Made by a program: the position numbers and the translations under genes. The notes beneath the pieces were generated by a model. The model was not told where the DNA came from and searched no databases. It was given only the letters and a program-made list of their open reading frames with translations. A stretch of DNA of 64,000 nt from Chrysogorgia sp. JL179-B06 (taxonomy: Eukaryota; Cnidaria; Anthozoa; Scleralcyonacea; Chrysogorgiidae), in contig JAYKKM010000263.1 in NCBI GenBank assembly GCA_035772405.1, forward strand, positions 6,747,001-6,811,000. The letters run 5' to 3'. Position 1 is the stretch's first letter; every line of letters begins with the position of its first letter. Of this stretch, positions 26,001 through 38,000 are shown piece by piece.

Positions 26001-27006
26001 TCTGTTACTACCTGCTACCGTCTGTTACCGACTGTTACCATATGCACCATCGGTACCATCGGTAGCATCCGTCCTACTCTCGATCTATTCTAAGTCCCCT
26101 ACCATCTGTTACAATCTGTTACCGTCTGTTACCGTCTGTTACCATCTGCTTCCATCTGCTACCATCTGTTACCGTCTGTTACCATCTGCTTCCATCTGCT
26201 ACAGTCTGTTACCGTCTGCTACCATCTGCTACGATCTGTTACTACCTGCTACCGTCTGTTACCGTCTGTTACCATCTGCACCATCGGTACCATCGGTAGC
26301 ATCCGTCCTACTCTCCATCTATTCTAAGTCCCCTACCATCTGTTACAATCTGTTACCGTCTGTTACCATCTGCTTCCATCTGCTACCGTCTGTTACCGTC
26401 TGCTACCATCTGCTACCATCTGGCACCGTCTGTTACCATCTGCTACCGTCTGCTACCGTCTGTTACCATCTGTTACCGTCTGTTACCATCTGCTACCGTC
26501 TGTTACCGTCTGTTACCGTCTGCTACCATCTGTTACCATCTGCTTCCATCTGCTACCATCTGTTACCGTCTGTTACCGTCTGCTACCATCTGCTACCATC
26601 TGTTACCGTCTGTTACCATCTGCTTCCATCTGCTACCATCTGTTACCATCTGTTACCGTCTGTTACCATCTGCTACCGTCTGTTACCGTCTGTTGCCGTC
26701 TGCTACCATCTGCTACCGTCTGTTACCATCTGCTACCGTCTGTTACCGTCTGCTACCATCTGCTACCATCTGTTACCATCTGTTACCATCTGCTTCCATC
26801 TGCTACCATCTGTTACCGTCTGTTACCGTCTGCTACCATCTGCTACCATCTGTTACCGTCTGTTACCATCTGCTTCCATCTGCTACCATCTGTTACCGTC
26901 TGTTACCATCTGCTTCCATCTGCTACCATCTGTTACCGTCTGTTACCATCTGCTTCCATCTGCTACCATCTGTTACTACCTGCTACCGTCTGTTACCATC
27001 TGCTAT
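20060..27006 (+). repeat. 7-kb array with 10-bp period (CTGTTACCGT) and higher-order units
   Basis: The basic unit is a 10-mer, CTGTTACCGT or CTGCTACCAT and variants. A marker block (CATCGGTACCATCGGTA, then CTCCATCTATTCTAAGTCCC) recurs about 27 times, defining higher-order units of about 160-400 bp whose lengths differ by multiples of 10. Thirty bases make ten codons without stops in some frames, giving long open frames (24145-25218; 25564-27006) of a 10-residue peptide repeat. These are by-products; the larger ones start on non-ATG codons. The array ends 1 bp before the right TIR. Confidence 0.9.
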
Positions 27007-27030
27007 CCGATGGCTATACTGGACATACCT

Positions 27031-27732
27031 CTCATCATGAAGACAAGCCTCTCGAAAGCAATAGGGAAAGCTCTACTGAACTTCGGAGAACTCGAGGAAG
27101 CATTGTTGGATGTGGAAACATTCATGAACAACCGTCCATTATGTTACATGGGAGAGGAGTATGAAGCTCCAGTCATCACACCGAACATTCTGTTCGTTAC
27201 GGGGGCAGGCAACGTGGAAGACCAAGTTGAAGACATAGGTGACGAACGAGAGGAGATGACAAAAAGACTACGGTACCACGTTCGCAAGCGGTGGGTTAAT
27301 GAGTACCTTCATGCCTTACAAGAACAATTTGATACCAGGTTAATCGCAAAGAAACAAACGATTCCAAAAAGGAATTCAGTTGTGATACTAAAGGACGCGA
27401 CCAAACACCGAGCAAAATGGAGAATCGGCAAAATCGTGGACACGATTGTGGGAAACGACGGAATTGCGCGGGGTTTCAAGATAAAAACGGGCAACGGGTA
27501 CATCATCGAGCGACCACTTCAATTGATATATGATCTTGAGATTGAAGGAACTGACGTAAAGGAACAAGGAACCGAGGTTCGAAGTGAGACGCATAATCCA
27601 GCAGGGAACAACCAACATCGAAACGGTGCAGCAGTCGAAGAGGAAGGTTCGAAACGACCTACTCGCCGTGCCAAGATTACTGCAACAAATCGTTTGGTGG
27701 GAGTGATAGCCAACGAAAATGAAGAAAGTTAA
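27031..27732 (+). pseudogene. BEL/Pao integrase C-terminal half and DUF5641-like tail
   Basis: From the target duplication the frame encodes the KTSLSKAIGKALL segment, the FGELEEALLDVETFMNNRPL block, the RYHVRKRWVNEYLHALQEQ block, and a tail with VVILKD, AKWRIGKI and IERPLQLIYDLE. These are the conserved end of BEL/Pao integrases followed by the DUF5641-type domain. It ends at TAA 27732, about 45 bp before the LTR. The open frame continues upstream through the right TIR into the satellite without a stop, but has no ATG there. Without its N-terminal half it cannot be active. Confidence 0.85.
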
Positions 27733-27775
27733 AAACGTTATATTTAAGTCGGGGATTACTTAAATAGGGGGAGGG

Positions 27776-28081
27776 TGTAGAAAATGGTTCACATTCGTGA
27801 CTATATTTAGATCTAGCGAACGTCAATCAAGTCCGTCGCCATGGCGAAGTCAGACGATCTAAGTGAAATTTGACACTTGACCTTGATATTTATATTTTTT
27901 GTTGACATAGTCGAAGTATTTTGTGTGTGTGCGTGAGAAGGTAAATCGAAGAAAGAGTTGATGAAAATCGAGATGTAAATAGTGTAAATAAATCTACGAA
28001 TCTAAAAGGAGAGTTGTCTGGTGTCACAGGGAATCTCAAAGCGGCGAGGCTGATCAAGTGAGAGACCGAAGATTCCCCACA
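27776..28081 (+). repeat. 3' LTR of the BEL/Pao element
   Basis: A purine tract (AGGGGGAGGG, 27766-27775) directly precedes TGTAGAAAATGG. The region ends at ...TTCCCCACA (28081), so it is bounded by TGT...ACA. Length is 306 bp, with an AATAAA at 27987-27992. YR-element sequence resumes at 28088. No 5' LTR is found in the window, so boundaries rest on the polypurine tract, the termini and the return to arm sequence. Confidence 0.65.
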
Positions 28082-28087
28082 CCGCCG

Positions 28088-29655
28088 GGTTCACGGCGCG
28101 TTAGCTTCTGCTCATGCCCACATCTCAGGTACAAACTTTCAAACAACTGGCACCAGCGCATATCAAGGCACGTCCAACAGATATTCCCCTACATCTGCAG
28201 CCGGAAAACTGGGAGCTATAGTTTCCCTTTTGACGCAGTCGAGCCTTCAACCTTCTTCTATTCCCACTTATCAACGTGCATGGAAACTGTTTACTCAGTT
28301 TCATATTACCATATTTAATCATGCCGAATTTTCGCTACCTATTTCAGCATCGGCATTAGCACTGTTTGTAGCATTCATGTTTGAGCGGCGCTACGCTCCG
28401 TCGACGGTAAATACCTATGTTTCAGTTCTGAAACGAAAATTGAGATGACTTTTTTTATTGATTGATTTGAAAGAGCTCCTCAAACGATAAAGAATGGCGC
28501 TTGTAGTTCTTCCATACCTTATCTCGTTCGAGTTATTCAAGGTTGTGTAATATGACCTATGACGTCACAAGTTGTACCCACCATTATGACGAATCAGAAA
28601 ATGAAGCATATCTTCAAAACTATTTAACAAAATGCCTTGAAACTTTGCACAAGTATACAGGTCACTAAATGGAATAACCCACATGAACTTTATTGTTGCC
28701 ATGGTAAGAGATTAGTTCCCAGACTCCTTTATTCCTCTCATAAACTTGTTTATATTCTGCCTTTTCTAAACCAATATTTAACTGTTGATCAGTGAGGTAT
28801 ATTTTGAATCGTATTGCCAACAAAACAGAGCAACTTCGAGTCAAAATCTTTGTAGGGCATCGTGGAAAATAGAAAATTTTTGCTGCAGAATGAAAGGTCT
28901 GGGAACTAATATATATTGCTATGGTAACGATAAAGTTGACGTGGGGATATTCAATTTAGTGACCAGTATACTTGTGTAAAGTTTCAAACAATTTTGCTCA
29001 ATATTTTTGAAGATATGCTTCATTTTCTGATTCATCATAATGGTGGGTACAACTAGTGACGTCATAGGTCCTATTACACAATCTTGAATAACTCGAGAAC
29101 GAGATAAGATATTAAAGAACTACAAACGCCATTCTTTATCGTTTGAGAAGTTCTCTCAAATAAATCAATAAAAAATTCACCTCAATTTTCGTTTCATAAA
29201 CACTTTAACGCGTCTTCACACACAATTAGTTCTCAATATGCGAAGTGCCAATTTAAGGCGATGTGTGCTTTGGCATTCTTTGCCTTTCTAAGGATAGGCG
29301 AAAACCACTACGAAGCAGAAAGGTAATACCCCTTTGCAAATTAATCAACTCACCAAACTTTCAAACAAAGATGGTGAAATAATAGGGATGAGATTAACCT
29401 TCACTGACTTCAAGCACAATTACAAGCAGCGACCAATCCACATGGTTATTCATCTCCAACATGTTTCTTGTCCGGTTCAGCTAATGCTGGACTATTTGAA
29501 GTTCCACGATAGCAACGAGGGTCCTATAGTTTCAGAATTGGCGCTGCGTCACACGCTGCAGAGCGGGGAATGTCTGATGCACAAATTCGTACTCTAGGCC
29601 GTTGGAAGTCGAATGCCTTTCTCAAATACATTCGAGTTCCAACTATTTCAGCTTA
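28088..29655 (+). pseudogene. Tyrosine recombinase retroelement relic, right-arm copy, split by a MITE
   Basis: Plus-strand counterpart of the left-arm copies. The N-terminal part (28110-28429) has GKLGAIVSLLTQSS, PTYQRAWKLFTQF and RYAPSTVNTYVS. A MITE at 28430-29195 replaces about 170 bp. The catalytic part (29203-29655) has the ALAFFAFLRIG Arg motif and, unlike the left copies, an undeleted SFRIGAASHAAERGMSDAQ block followed by LGRWKSNAFLKYIRVP, which brings in the terminal Tyr. Frameshifts separate the Arg motif from the last block. The 5' end is cut off by the BEL LTR. Confidence 0.8.
28430..29195. mobile_element. MITE with about 250-bp terminal inverted repeats
   Basis: GAAACGAAAATTGAGATGA at the left end is matched by the reverse complement of the right end, and the pairing continues for roughly 250 bp on each side (CTCAAACGATAAAGAATGGC, CCTATGACGTCAC, CCACCATTATGA and others). 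The unpaired centre is about 250 bp. It interrupts the YR relic, and about 170 bp of host sequence is missing at the site. No coding capacity. Confidence 0.8.
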
Positions 29656-29710
29656 ACGTGTTCACCAGGGTATCAAGGTGTGGTTTTTTTTTACCATGGA
29701 TAGGGGGATA

Positions 29711-30035
29711 GATAAGATTATCTAGCAAGGGCGGAAATCTTATCTTATCCTCACCTTATCCAGCATGTGAGCAGACTCGTCAAACTTCAAACAAAGCGGA
29801 TAGCAAAGGCGTCCGTTTAAGTTCTTATAGTGTAGACGCTGGGTTTATATATATTCTAATTAAACTTTCACTGGCGATCAGCAAGGGCAATCGTCAAGTA
29901 CCAACCATTCTCGAAACAAAACGGATAGCAAGGGCGTCCGTTTACGTTCCGATAATATTAATTCGTTATAAAAAAGTAATATATTGGCCACAAAACCTTT
30001 TCAGACTCACAAGATAGTCAGCAGGGGCGGCTATC
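29711..30035 (+). repeat. Five hairpins with conserved AGCARRGGC loop and variable stems
   Basis: Stem pairs: GATAAGATT/AATCTTATC (29711-29744), AGCGGA/TCCGTT (about 29795-29817), GGCGAT/ATCGTC (29873-29895), AAACGGA/TCCGTTT (29919-29943) and GATAG/CTATC (30013-30035). Each encloses AGCAAGGGCG, AGCAAAGGCG, AGCAAGGGCA or AGCAGGGGCG. Stems differ in sequence but stay complementary, while the loop is nearly invariant. The array follows the recombinase frame and is conserved in the left arm (9145-9478). Confidence 0.75.
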
Positions 30036-30135
30036 GAAGATAACTAGCTACTTCGGTGTTGCATTTGCCTGGGGTGGAAACCGTCGTGATGCTGTGGCGT
30101 GTGTTGCCCCACCTTTACTGGACTACATCATTAAT

Positions 30136-33100
30136 TTAGTCAGGGTCCTTATGTAATTTCGTTTACATTTTTTGGAGATTAGGTAAACTATACATTTTTA
30201 CAAACTGCATGGAATAACTAATCAGAAAATACATGTTTCCATTTTCCCGGAAGCCTGTAAGACAGCCATCTTGGATTTTTAAATATGGCGACCTTGACCT
30301 GGGAATTTCTCAATATTTTGGCCTCTATATGACCTAGAATTGCTAAACCTATATTTTGGGGTACAAGAAATCCAATTATGCTAATTAAAAAGGGCACAAA
30401 TTGGCAAAGGCACATGTATTGGTGGCCATATTGGATTTTTTATACGCGTTACGCAATTTATGTGTTTCTCAATATCCCGAGTTCTAGGTGACAAGCACGT
30501 TTAGGGACAAGCGATTCAATGGAGCTAACTTGATTAAACGAAGTATGATCTTGGTCATGTACTGGCGACACATTTTGATAACCATATGCATTTTATTTAT
30601 ATTTGGCTGGCAATATTCTCTTTCATAACTTGCCACTGTACTAGTGTGTACACACAATCAAAATATGTTACATATTTAAAACACAAACATGTCTGTGGGT
30701 CTGTAACTAGTCTACACACAACATCTTCACTGTCATCACTGTCAGCGAATATGACATCCTGACTGTGATCATCATTTTGGCAGTCAGTGCAGTGCTGCAC
30801 TGACACATTTCTGTGCATGCTAGGTCCTTTGATCTGCAAGAACAACGGTGCGAAGAGCAGTCAGATTTGCATTTGCACATAGCCATCTCAATGATGGCCT
30901 GTGGTGCTGGGAGCTCCTCAGTTGTCAAGGGTTTCAGTTGGCCATCTTTGTCCTTGTAAAAGCCGTTATGTAGTGGGTCACCGAACTCCTGGTGAGCGAT
31001 TGCTGCCTGCCCCCACACTCTGGTCTGGATATGGACTCTTCGGACATGCTGCTTGAGAACACCATGGGTGGGTGGCAGTTTGCCACTCTCTGCCATGTAC
31101 TTGCAGAAAAGATGCCATCTCAGCTCAGGGATGTTCTCAATATGGATCCCCTTTGGTGAATATACTGCACATATGAACCTTGCTAATGTGGATAGCAGTT
31201 CTTCCGTGACTTCACTGGTGTTGGAAAGTTTCTTCAGAGCATTGATGACATCATTGTCTGTTTCTAGGTAGGTATTCAGCCAGGTTGTTTTTCCTATCCT
31301 GCAAAACCTCCCAGTGTTATCTGCTCCTGTGAAGGCATGAAATGCTGGCAAACCCTTTGCTCGATCTGCACCTAATGCTGCCCATATTGGACTCACTTCC
31401 ACGACTCCTGATACCATTGAAATGACGTATTTGTGAGCAAGATGTCATAGTTGGCAATTACCAGCACCAGCACATCTGTGTCTGGGGAGAAGAACATGAG
31501 TTCTGCATCAGGGGGTTCGACGTGATGCGAGAACTGCCTGATGGATCAACAATGTATCTGCTTCTTCATGGTTGTTGTCTTCAAAGTACATCTGCCTGTT
31601 GCTCTTGGTGCATCCTGCAGCAGAGGCAATGACAAGCTTGGTGGAGTTTCTGCTGTATTCAATGGTCTTTGATACCAGGTATTCTGTCAACTTAGCATTT
31701 GTTTGGTCATGGGAACGGAAGCGGCTCATTGGGATGTTTTTGATGTTCCTTTCCTTGTCTCCTTTTCACCCTTGTGGGCATGTTTTAATGAGTCAGCTTT
31801 ATAGGTGTCAAACACCAGAATAATCTCATCGTATTCTCTGGTTAGAGACATCACTTTGTCATAGAACCATTCGCTGAGATCCTTGACCGTCACCACAGTT
31901 GATGGCTTATTTGTTAGCTTTTGGACAACTACCATGCCATCCACCAGTGCAATTTTGCGACTAGCACAGCCGTCGTCATTGGCTATAGGTTCCAGATTCT
32001 CTGTGTCGATTGGATTTTCATACAATAAACCTGCAGCTTGTGGATTGTCCGGTTCTGCTGCGTCCGCCTTTGCCAGTTTCTCTAGAAGGTGGATTAGCTT
32101 CGACTTGTCAGTGCATGGCAGCATTTCCACACTGGGAGCAAACATTGCTCTTGGTGTTAGTGTGAACTCATATAGTTCCCAATAGCATGTTTCTGGTTGA
32201 TTTGTCTGTTAGACCTGGCAAGGATCATCAGCCTGCCATACAGATCCTTGGTCTCCTTGAGATCTACAGTATTGTTTCTGATTGTTGTTTTCCTTTTTGA
32301 CTTTAGCCCAGAGGCTTATATTTCCATTGATTCTCTCTGAGACATAGTTCTCATACAGTTTCTGGCCTGTGGCATCTATGTTCAAGATTTGCGGGACATA
32401 TTATTGGGGTATATAGGCATGTGTGATCATGTTGTACAACTTGTCACCCTCTTCATTCATTGGATTGCCATGGCTGAGTATCGCAGCCTTCATCTTGTCA
32501 ATTGCCTCATGATCTGTCAATTGCCTCATGATCTCTGTTGATCCGACTAGACCCTAGTTCAGGATGCACTGTGTCCTTGCCACCTGCTCCGGTATCAAAC
32601 TGACTCTTGAACTTTCTTGACATGCGGGACAGTTCTGGCGAAGCCATAAAAAATCTTTGTCTAGCATTGGCATTGTTGGAAATACCAATCAGTCCGGAGT
32701 GAACCTTCATCATTTTGTTGATATGTTCACATGCGCATCATTTTGTTGATATGTTCACCAATTGACACAAATGGAATGTCATTCTTTGTGACTGACAGGT
32801 TACCTGCTTATAGTTCCTTCCAGGTATCCGGATTGTTGATTCTCAGGTCATACATATCTGTAATGTATCTGGGCCAGAGTATTTGATGCGGTCAAAAGCA
32901 ATGAAGAACTTGCTCAGTGCTTCTGCAGCTTGGAGATGGAGTGCCAGATCAGCATTTCTGGATGCTGCAACAAAGAACAGGATAGTTTCCACTCGGTGTA
33001 GGTAGTTCATGATGGACTTGAACATGGCATTTTTGGATCTCTGCTCCTCCCACTCTGTGAATGCCTCCACAACCTCAGCAGTAGTAAAGGCTTCCAGGAG

Positions 33101-34018
33101 GGTATTGTGTGCTTGCTTTGCAAACGCAGCCTTTGCGGATTTATTCTTCTCAGAGCAGGCTGCTTCCACTTGCTCTGTTGCCTCCCAGCAGACGTCTTTT
33201 AGCTGTGGGTTCTTTTGATGAATTCCTTCAGTGCTATTTCATACAGAGCTACATACGAGTAAATGTGGCCCTGAAGGGAACGCTTGTAGTGTGTACACTG
33301 TGTGTATTTGCTACTAGTGTGTATTTGCCTTGTTGTTGCAGCACCATAGACGTCAGATTCTATGCAGGCATCGTCTATGCCAGAGTTCTCTATAGAGACA
33401 AATATTAAAATTTTACAAAGATATAATAAAAATGTATCACCAGTCTACACTTTGTCTCGTCTTATATAACTCGAATCTTGAGTTTAAAAGGTTACAGGTA
33501 AAGGAAAATCAGTTTACGACAAATTGAGAACTTAATTTACACTTAATAGATATTTATTTTCGACAATCACGGTTCACGGCTGTGACGTAAATCACGTTTA
33601 AAATACCCTTTGCCACCCTCTTATTTCCTCACGCCGTATAGTGCATTTAATACAATGCATTAGATGGCGTAAGTTTGTTACTACTGTAAAAGTATACAAG
33701 AAATGAACTAGAAATAAACAGAGAATACCTCGACTTTCCTTGGTTTTCATCCATGAGACAGCAACCAGCAAGACGGAGCTCACAAACTTTTAGTGCAGCA
33801 GCATTAATTATGAAGTTACTTCATGTCAGCCTCAGTGTTGCGTATTAAAGTATTTATTACCGTATTATTAAATTATTACCACCTTACAGGTCTCCGGGGA
33901 AATGGAAACATCTATTTTCTGATTAGCTATTCCATGAAGTTTTCAAAAATGCATAGTTTACCTAATCTCCAACAAAAGTTAACGAACTCAAAAATATGGC
34001 CACACTGAACCTGACTAA
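30136..34018. mobile_element. 3.9-kb DNA transposon with about 130-bp TIRs
   Basis: TTAGTCAGG at 30136-30144 and CCTGACTAA at 34010-34018 are the outer ends. The inverted similarity continues through TTGGAGATTAGGTAAACTAT, CTAATCAGAAAATA and GTTTCCAT to about 30265 and 33885. The left arm shows the uninterrupted site near 9045-9056. The target duplication is not clear from the sequence (a short TAA is possible). The element carries the broken minus-strand gene described separately. Superfamily not assigned. Confidence 0.8.
30700..33170 (-). pseudogene. Transposon-borne PIN/FEN1-like nuclease-type protein with CXC tail, broken
   Basis: Minus-strand frames in order: 33169-32843, 32713-32507, 32145-31726, 31729-31508, then 31417-30707. 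Recognisable blocks are a KDLSEWFYDKVM/LVFDTYKADS region, NHEEADTLLIHQA, a SPDTDVLVLVIANYD block (about 31425-31500), LPAFHAFTGADNTGRF, and a cysteine-rich CKCKSDCSSHRCSC segment like CXC motifs. The EADT and SPDTD/TGADNT acidic motifs resemble the metal-binding sites of PIN-like nucleases. At least four frameshifts (near 31730, 31510, 31420 and 30790) break the frame. The role is unknown. It is the only coding capacity of the 30136-34018 element, so a part in transposition is inference. Confidence 0.55.
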
Positions 34019-35007
34019 CTGTAGCCAAAGTCAGAACATAAATAGATTAATTATACATTTATTATTAACGTTTCTTATTTCAAGTTTCAATAAAACGGCT
34101 ATGTGTCTTTTCTAATAGCCAAATTATCACAAACTGGGAGATTGTAGTGTGTATTCCATCGCCCAGTAAACAAGCTCAGGAAATGCAACATCAACAGTAT
34201 CTTTAATATCAAATGGCCGAAACGGTTTCATATAAATAGGCTGTATATAAATCCAAATAAAATTCCTATAAGAGTTTGGTATACTGCTCAAAATATATTG
34301 ATAACGACTTATAATTACTGATTGTGTAACGTTTCGAGCGATGGCACTTTGCTTCGGCTTTGTTAGTCAAACTCAGAGAGATAATTTAAGAAATACAATT
34401 GCGAACTTCGCACCCCTCACTGTGTAGATTATACATACGTTGCAAGCAAGCACTTAATAAATTGCAATTAATTATAAATGGCATTTATAAATGGCAATTA
34501 GTAATACACAACTTAACTATTTCGATGGATGAAAACATGACCAAATCGAATAGATCCTTGACGAAAAGTCTACGTAATTTTAATATGCACTCGAGTGAAC
34601 GAATTAATTTCTCATGAAAAATTGTTAAGCCTCTTTTAATAGAACGGGATCAATGTACTAACCGTAGCAAGTTGATTATTACGGTCGCGAAGGTCATTGC
34701 TGACAAGAACACCACTATATCCCTAAAAATAAAGAGGGAAAATTAGCCATTCTGCAACGATCTAGAAGCAAGAGAAACCCAACTGCGAACACGTATACCG
34801 GAAACAATTAAGCCAATGTTTCATTGTTTGGTACGCACGAGTAGTTGCGAAAGGATAATTATGATTAATATTGTTATTTACCATATATTCATCGCTCGCA
34901 TTGTAGAACTTATTGCCGCAACTATTTTTGGCGGCAAATGATTTTTGCGAATTTAGGTAATACCAAAATGAATTTCCACTCGAATTTCAAATTATCTCAC
35001 GATTTTT
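34019..35007. other. Right-arm segment without genes
   Basis: Reverse complement of the left arm: 34019 to about 34850 matches 8255-9055, and 34867-35007 matches 7546-7690. No coding sequence recognised. Confidence 0.6.
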
Positions 35008-38000
35008 GCGTCTACGTTGCTTAGCAACGTAAACGCTATGTTATCGGCGGCGGACAAAAGCGGTGTTTGGACACTGTGACGTAACAACCTGGATCACATG
35101 ACCTAAAGAACTTTTAGAAAACTATAGAAACAGTTGTAGCGTCCACTCCACCCTGATCCTGACATTTTCTCATTTTTCTGTCTACTGTTTGGCCACTGTT
35201 TGCTTTGATTTTCCAAATTTTATCAAGGTAAGGTGTTAACGTCATGTTAATCGACATGAAATTTGTTGATCAGTTCTCGTGTGAACATTTTCGATTTTTG
35301 TGGGAGTACAGAGTACTAAAAGGCAACACATTCCTATCTTTTATCTGATTCATATTTTGTTTCTGTTTTAGCAGTCTTTCAAACAAAGATTTGTGAGTTC
35401 ATACTTGTGACAGTTTTGTTCTGACAGGAGCCATTGTGTTCGCGCTGATTAAGAGTTCGATCAGATACTCAATTATTTGTGTGGTATCACACAACACACG
35501 AAGCCATTGTACTCGTTCTCCCCCATTTAAGCAAAATAACTCGCCCGTTGAGGCAATCTACAACTACACAGCTACTGGTATAAATACAAATAATTTGGAA
35601 TGGGAGTAACGATTGAGCAGATATACAGAACTCGAATTGGTGCCCACAATAGCATTGCAAAAACCAAAGAGGATATTGACTCTCATTTCGAAGGTATTAT
35701 TTGGAATACAATGCCAATATTGATATTATTATTATACCGTACGTTGTGTATTTTTAATAGGCCAGTACTTACTGTATAATGTTTATCCAAGTGTATATAA
35801 TTTATCGAGATGATACAATTTGTGCAGATTTTAGTCAATTAAGGCAATTCAAGACAATTTGGACAAAATACTGACCAGTAAACAATGTGTAGTTTTGTAA
35901 CTGACTGCAATATAAAGTAAATATATTACAACTTGGGATTCACGATTTTTAAATACCATATTATGTGCTGGAAATAACCTTTATACTTGCATAGGTAATT
36001 CCATTAAAAATATTTTTTGCTGTTAATAACTGACGTGCCAGAATTTATTTCAATTGATGATAAAGTTTATATTATTTACAATATAGTGACTCGTTTGCTT
36101 GTGGGGTTTTTCTACATCCCGGGCTTCTTTGTCAGTGCTCACAAGCAATTGTCTTCTGGACGATCCTTTTATTAGTATTAAGGTTAATATTAGAAAAACA
36201 TTAGGTGGGGAGGTTAGAAAACCTATTAGGTGGGGTTTAGGGTTAGCATGATGTTCATTTAGTAAAACCCTTGCTGGTGAAGTATTTATGATAATAGACA
36301 ATTAACCATTTTTCATCACTGGCAAGTGCTCTAAAATAAAATATTTTCCCACTCTGAATTATCATTCAACATTGTTTGTTGACTGTAACACAGTAGTAAA
36401 ATTTAAGATTCTCATTCAAGAGATAAATGGCATGCCAGACCATGCTAATACAGAAAATCTGTATTAATTGATGTTGAAGGTATCCAGAAACATATTTAAA
36501 TATTTGATGAAGATGGAAAGCTATACAGTTAATTCTACAATAATGTACATGTATATTACTTTAATACTTTTCTTGCAATAATCTATTAAGGTAATTTTGT
36601 AAAAGCTCTGTTGATAATATACTGTACATTTAAAAGATTTTAACATTTTAAGATTTTACTTTTCTTGCAATAATCTATTAAGGTAATTTTGTAAAAGCTC
36701 TGTTGATAATATACTGTACATTTAAAAGATTTTAACACATTCATTCTGGACACAGGTGTGTAGGTGTGTACAATATGTGTACACAGGTGTGTACATTCTC
36801 CGCCTTTATTTACCAAATTTATAATTTATTTTTAAACTTCTGGTTGTTTTTTTTACTTTGGGCATTTCCACAAGCACCACCGGTTTGAATCAATTGGTAT
36901 TTTTGTAACAACTAATCTAACGCGGGTCCGATATATCATTCCAAGATGAAGTACTGGCCGCTATATTTTAAATGCCGCTGAACACATAATATTATGGGCT
37001 TACATTTTCGTTCTCCACAAATGTTTTAGTTTGGCTGTTTGGCCTGGGTTATTGAATCTGATGGTTATACTGCTTCTCTCAAAATGTAGGAAATAGCGTT
37101 TCAGAGCCTTGACCCCCAGACCCCTTAGATATTTCTCGCATCTTCGTCACTTGCTTCTGGCCTACCCACTTATTAAATGCTTTCTACATGCCTGGGACAA
37201 TATATGTCAAAAATGGCAATGTAAGATGCATGTAGGATTATTAATACATACTATAATATGATTGCATGGGTATTCACACTCACATTGGATGTAGACAATT
37301 TTAAAGTTTAAAATTAAAATTGAGATAATAACCCAAGAAGTATTTGTTTAGAAAATTTGAGCTGGTTTGAAAAATCTAATTGCTATATTTGTAATTGATT
37401 TATTTTCTAAAATGGCTATATTTTTTGGTTTAAAAAAAAACTGGTTTGGAAAATTAAACTGGTTTAAAACAATTGTACCAGATCAAAAATATTGCCCCAG
37501 TTTAAATAAATTTTCCCCACAACATATACATGCATGAAGTTGTTATTGTTCTCTAGCATGGCATTGGACACAAATAATTTTGAGTTATATTGTTGATGTT
37601 TTTGTTGTAGGTGAAAACTGGGGTATGAATAATTATTTAGGCAATCCATAGACCAGCTGGGTCCCATGTTTTCTCAACTGCATTGGAATTCTTCAGGGTA
37701 GACACTATACAGTGAGACAATTATACCTGTGCAACAGTAAATACTAAATATCATGATCCAGTACAAAATCCTTTCTTTTCTTGATTGTTTTTTGGTATAA
37801 TAACTGCACTCTACAATACAGCAAAATAATATTAAAGTTTATGATTGACATTGTTCAATGAAACATGTTCCTGTATTTCTTACCCAAAATGCAAGTAATC
37901 TAATAACCCATGACCAAGTGCTAAAAAAAAACATGTATGCAGTCAATGACTCAATGCATCCGATAAACAATGGGCTATACTAGTAATGGGTGTATAGTTT

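Larger units (their letters stand above)
13561..27030. mobile_element. 13.47 kb TIR-bounded satellite element inserted in BEL/Pao integrase
   Basis: The left end (13567-13586, ATGTCCAATATAACCATCGG) and the reverse complement of the right end (27007-27026, ATGTCCAGTATAGCCATCGG) match at 18 of 20 positions. The flanking host sequence is duplicated: GTCATCAT at 13553-13560 and CTCATCAT at 27031-27038 (7 of 8). Removing the insert brings the two halves of the integrase reading frame together in the same frame. The interior holds no transposase, only nested tandem repeats: 80 bp units, 480 bp units, 1.44 kb units and a 7 kb array with 10-bp period. It would have to be moved by a transposase encoded elsewhere. 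The superfamily is not recognised; 8-bp duplications occur with hAT, P, Merlin and MuDR types. Confidence 0.75.
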
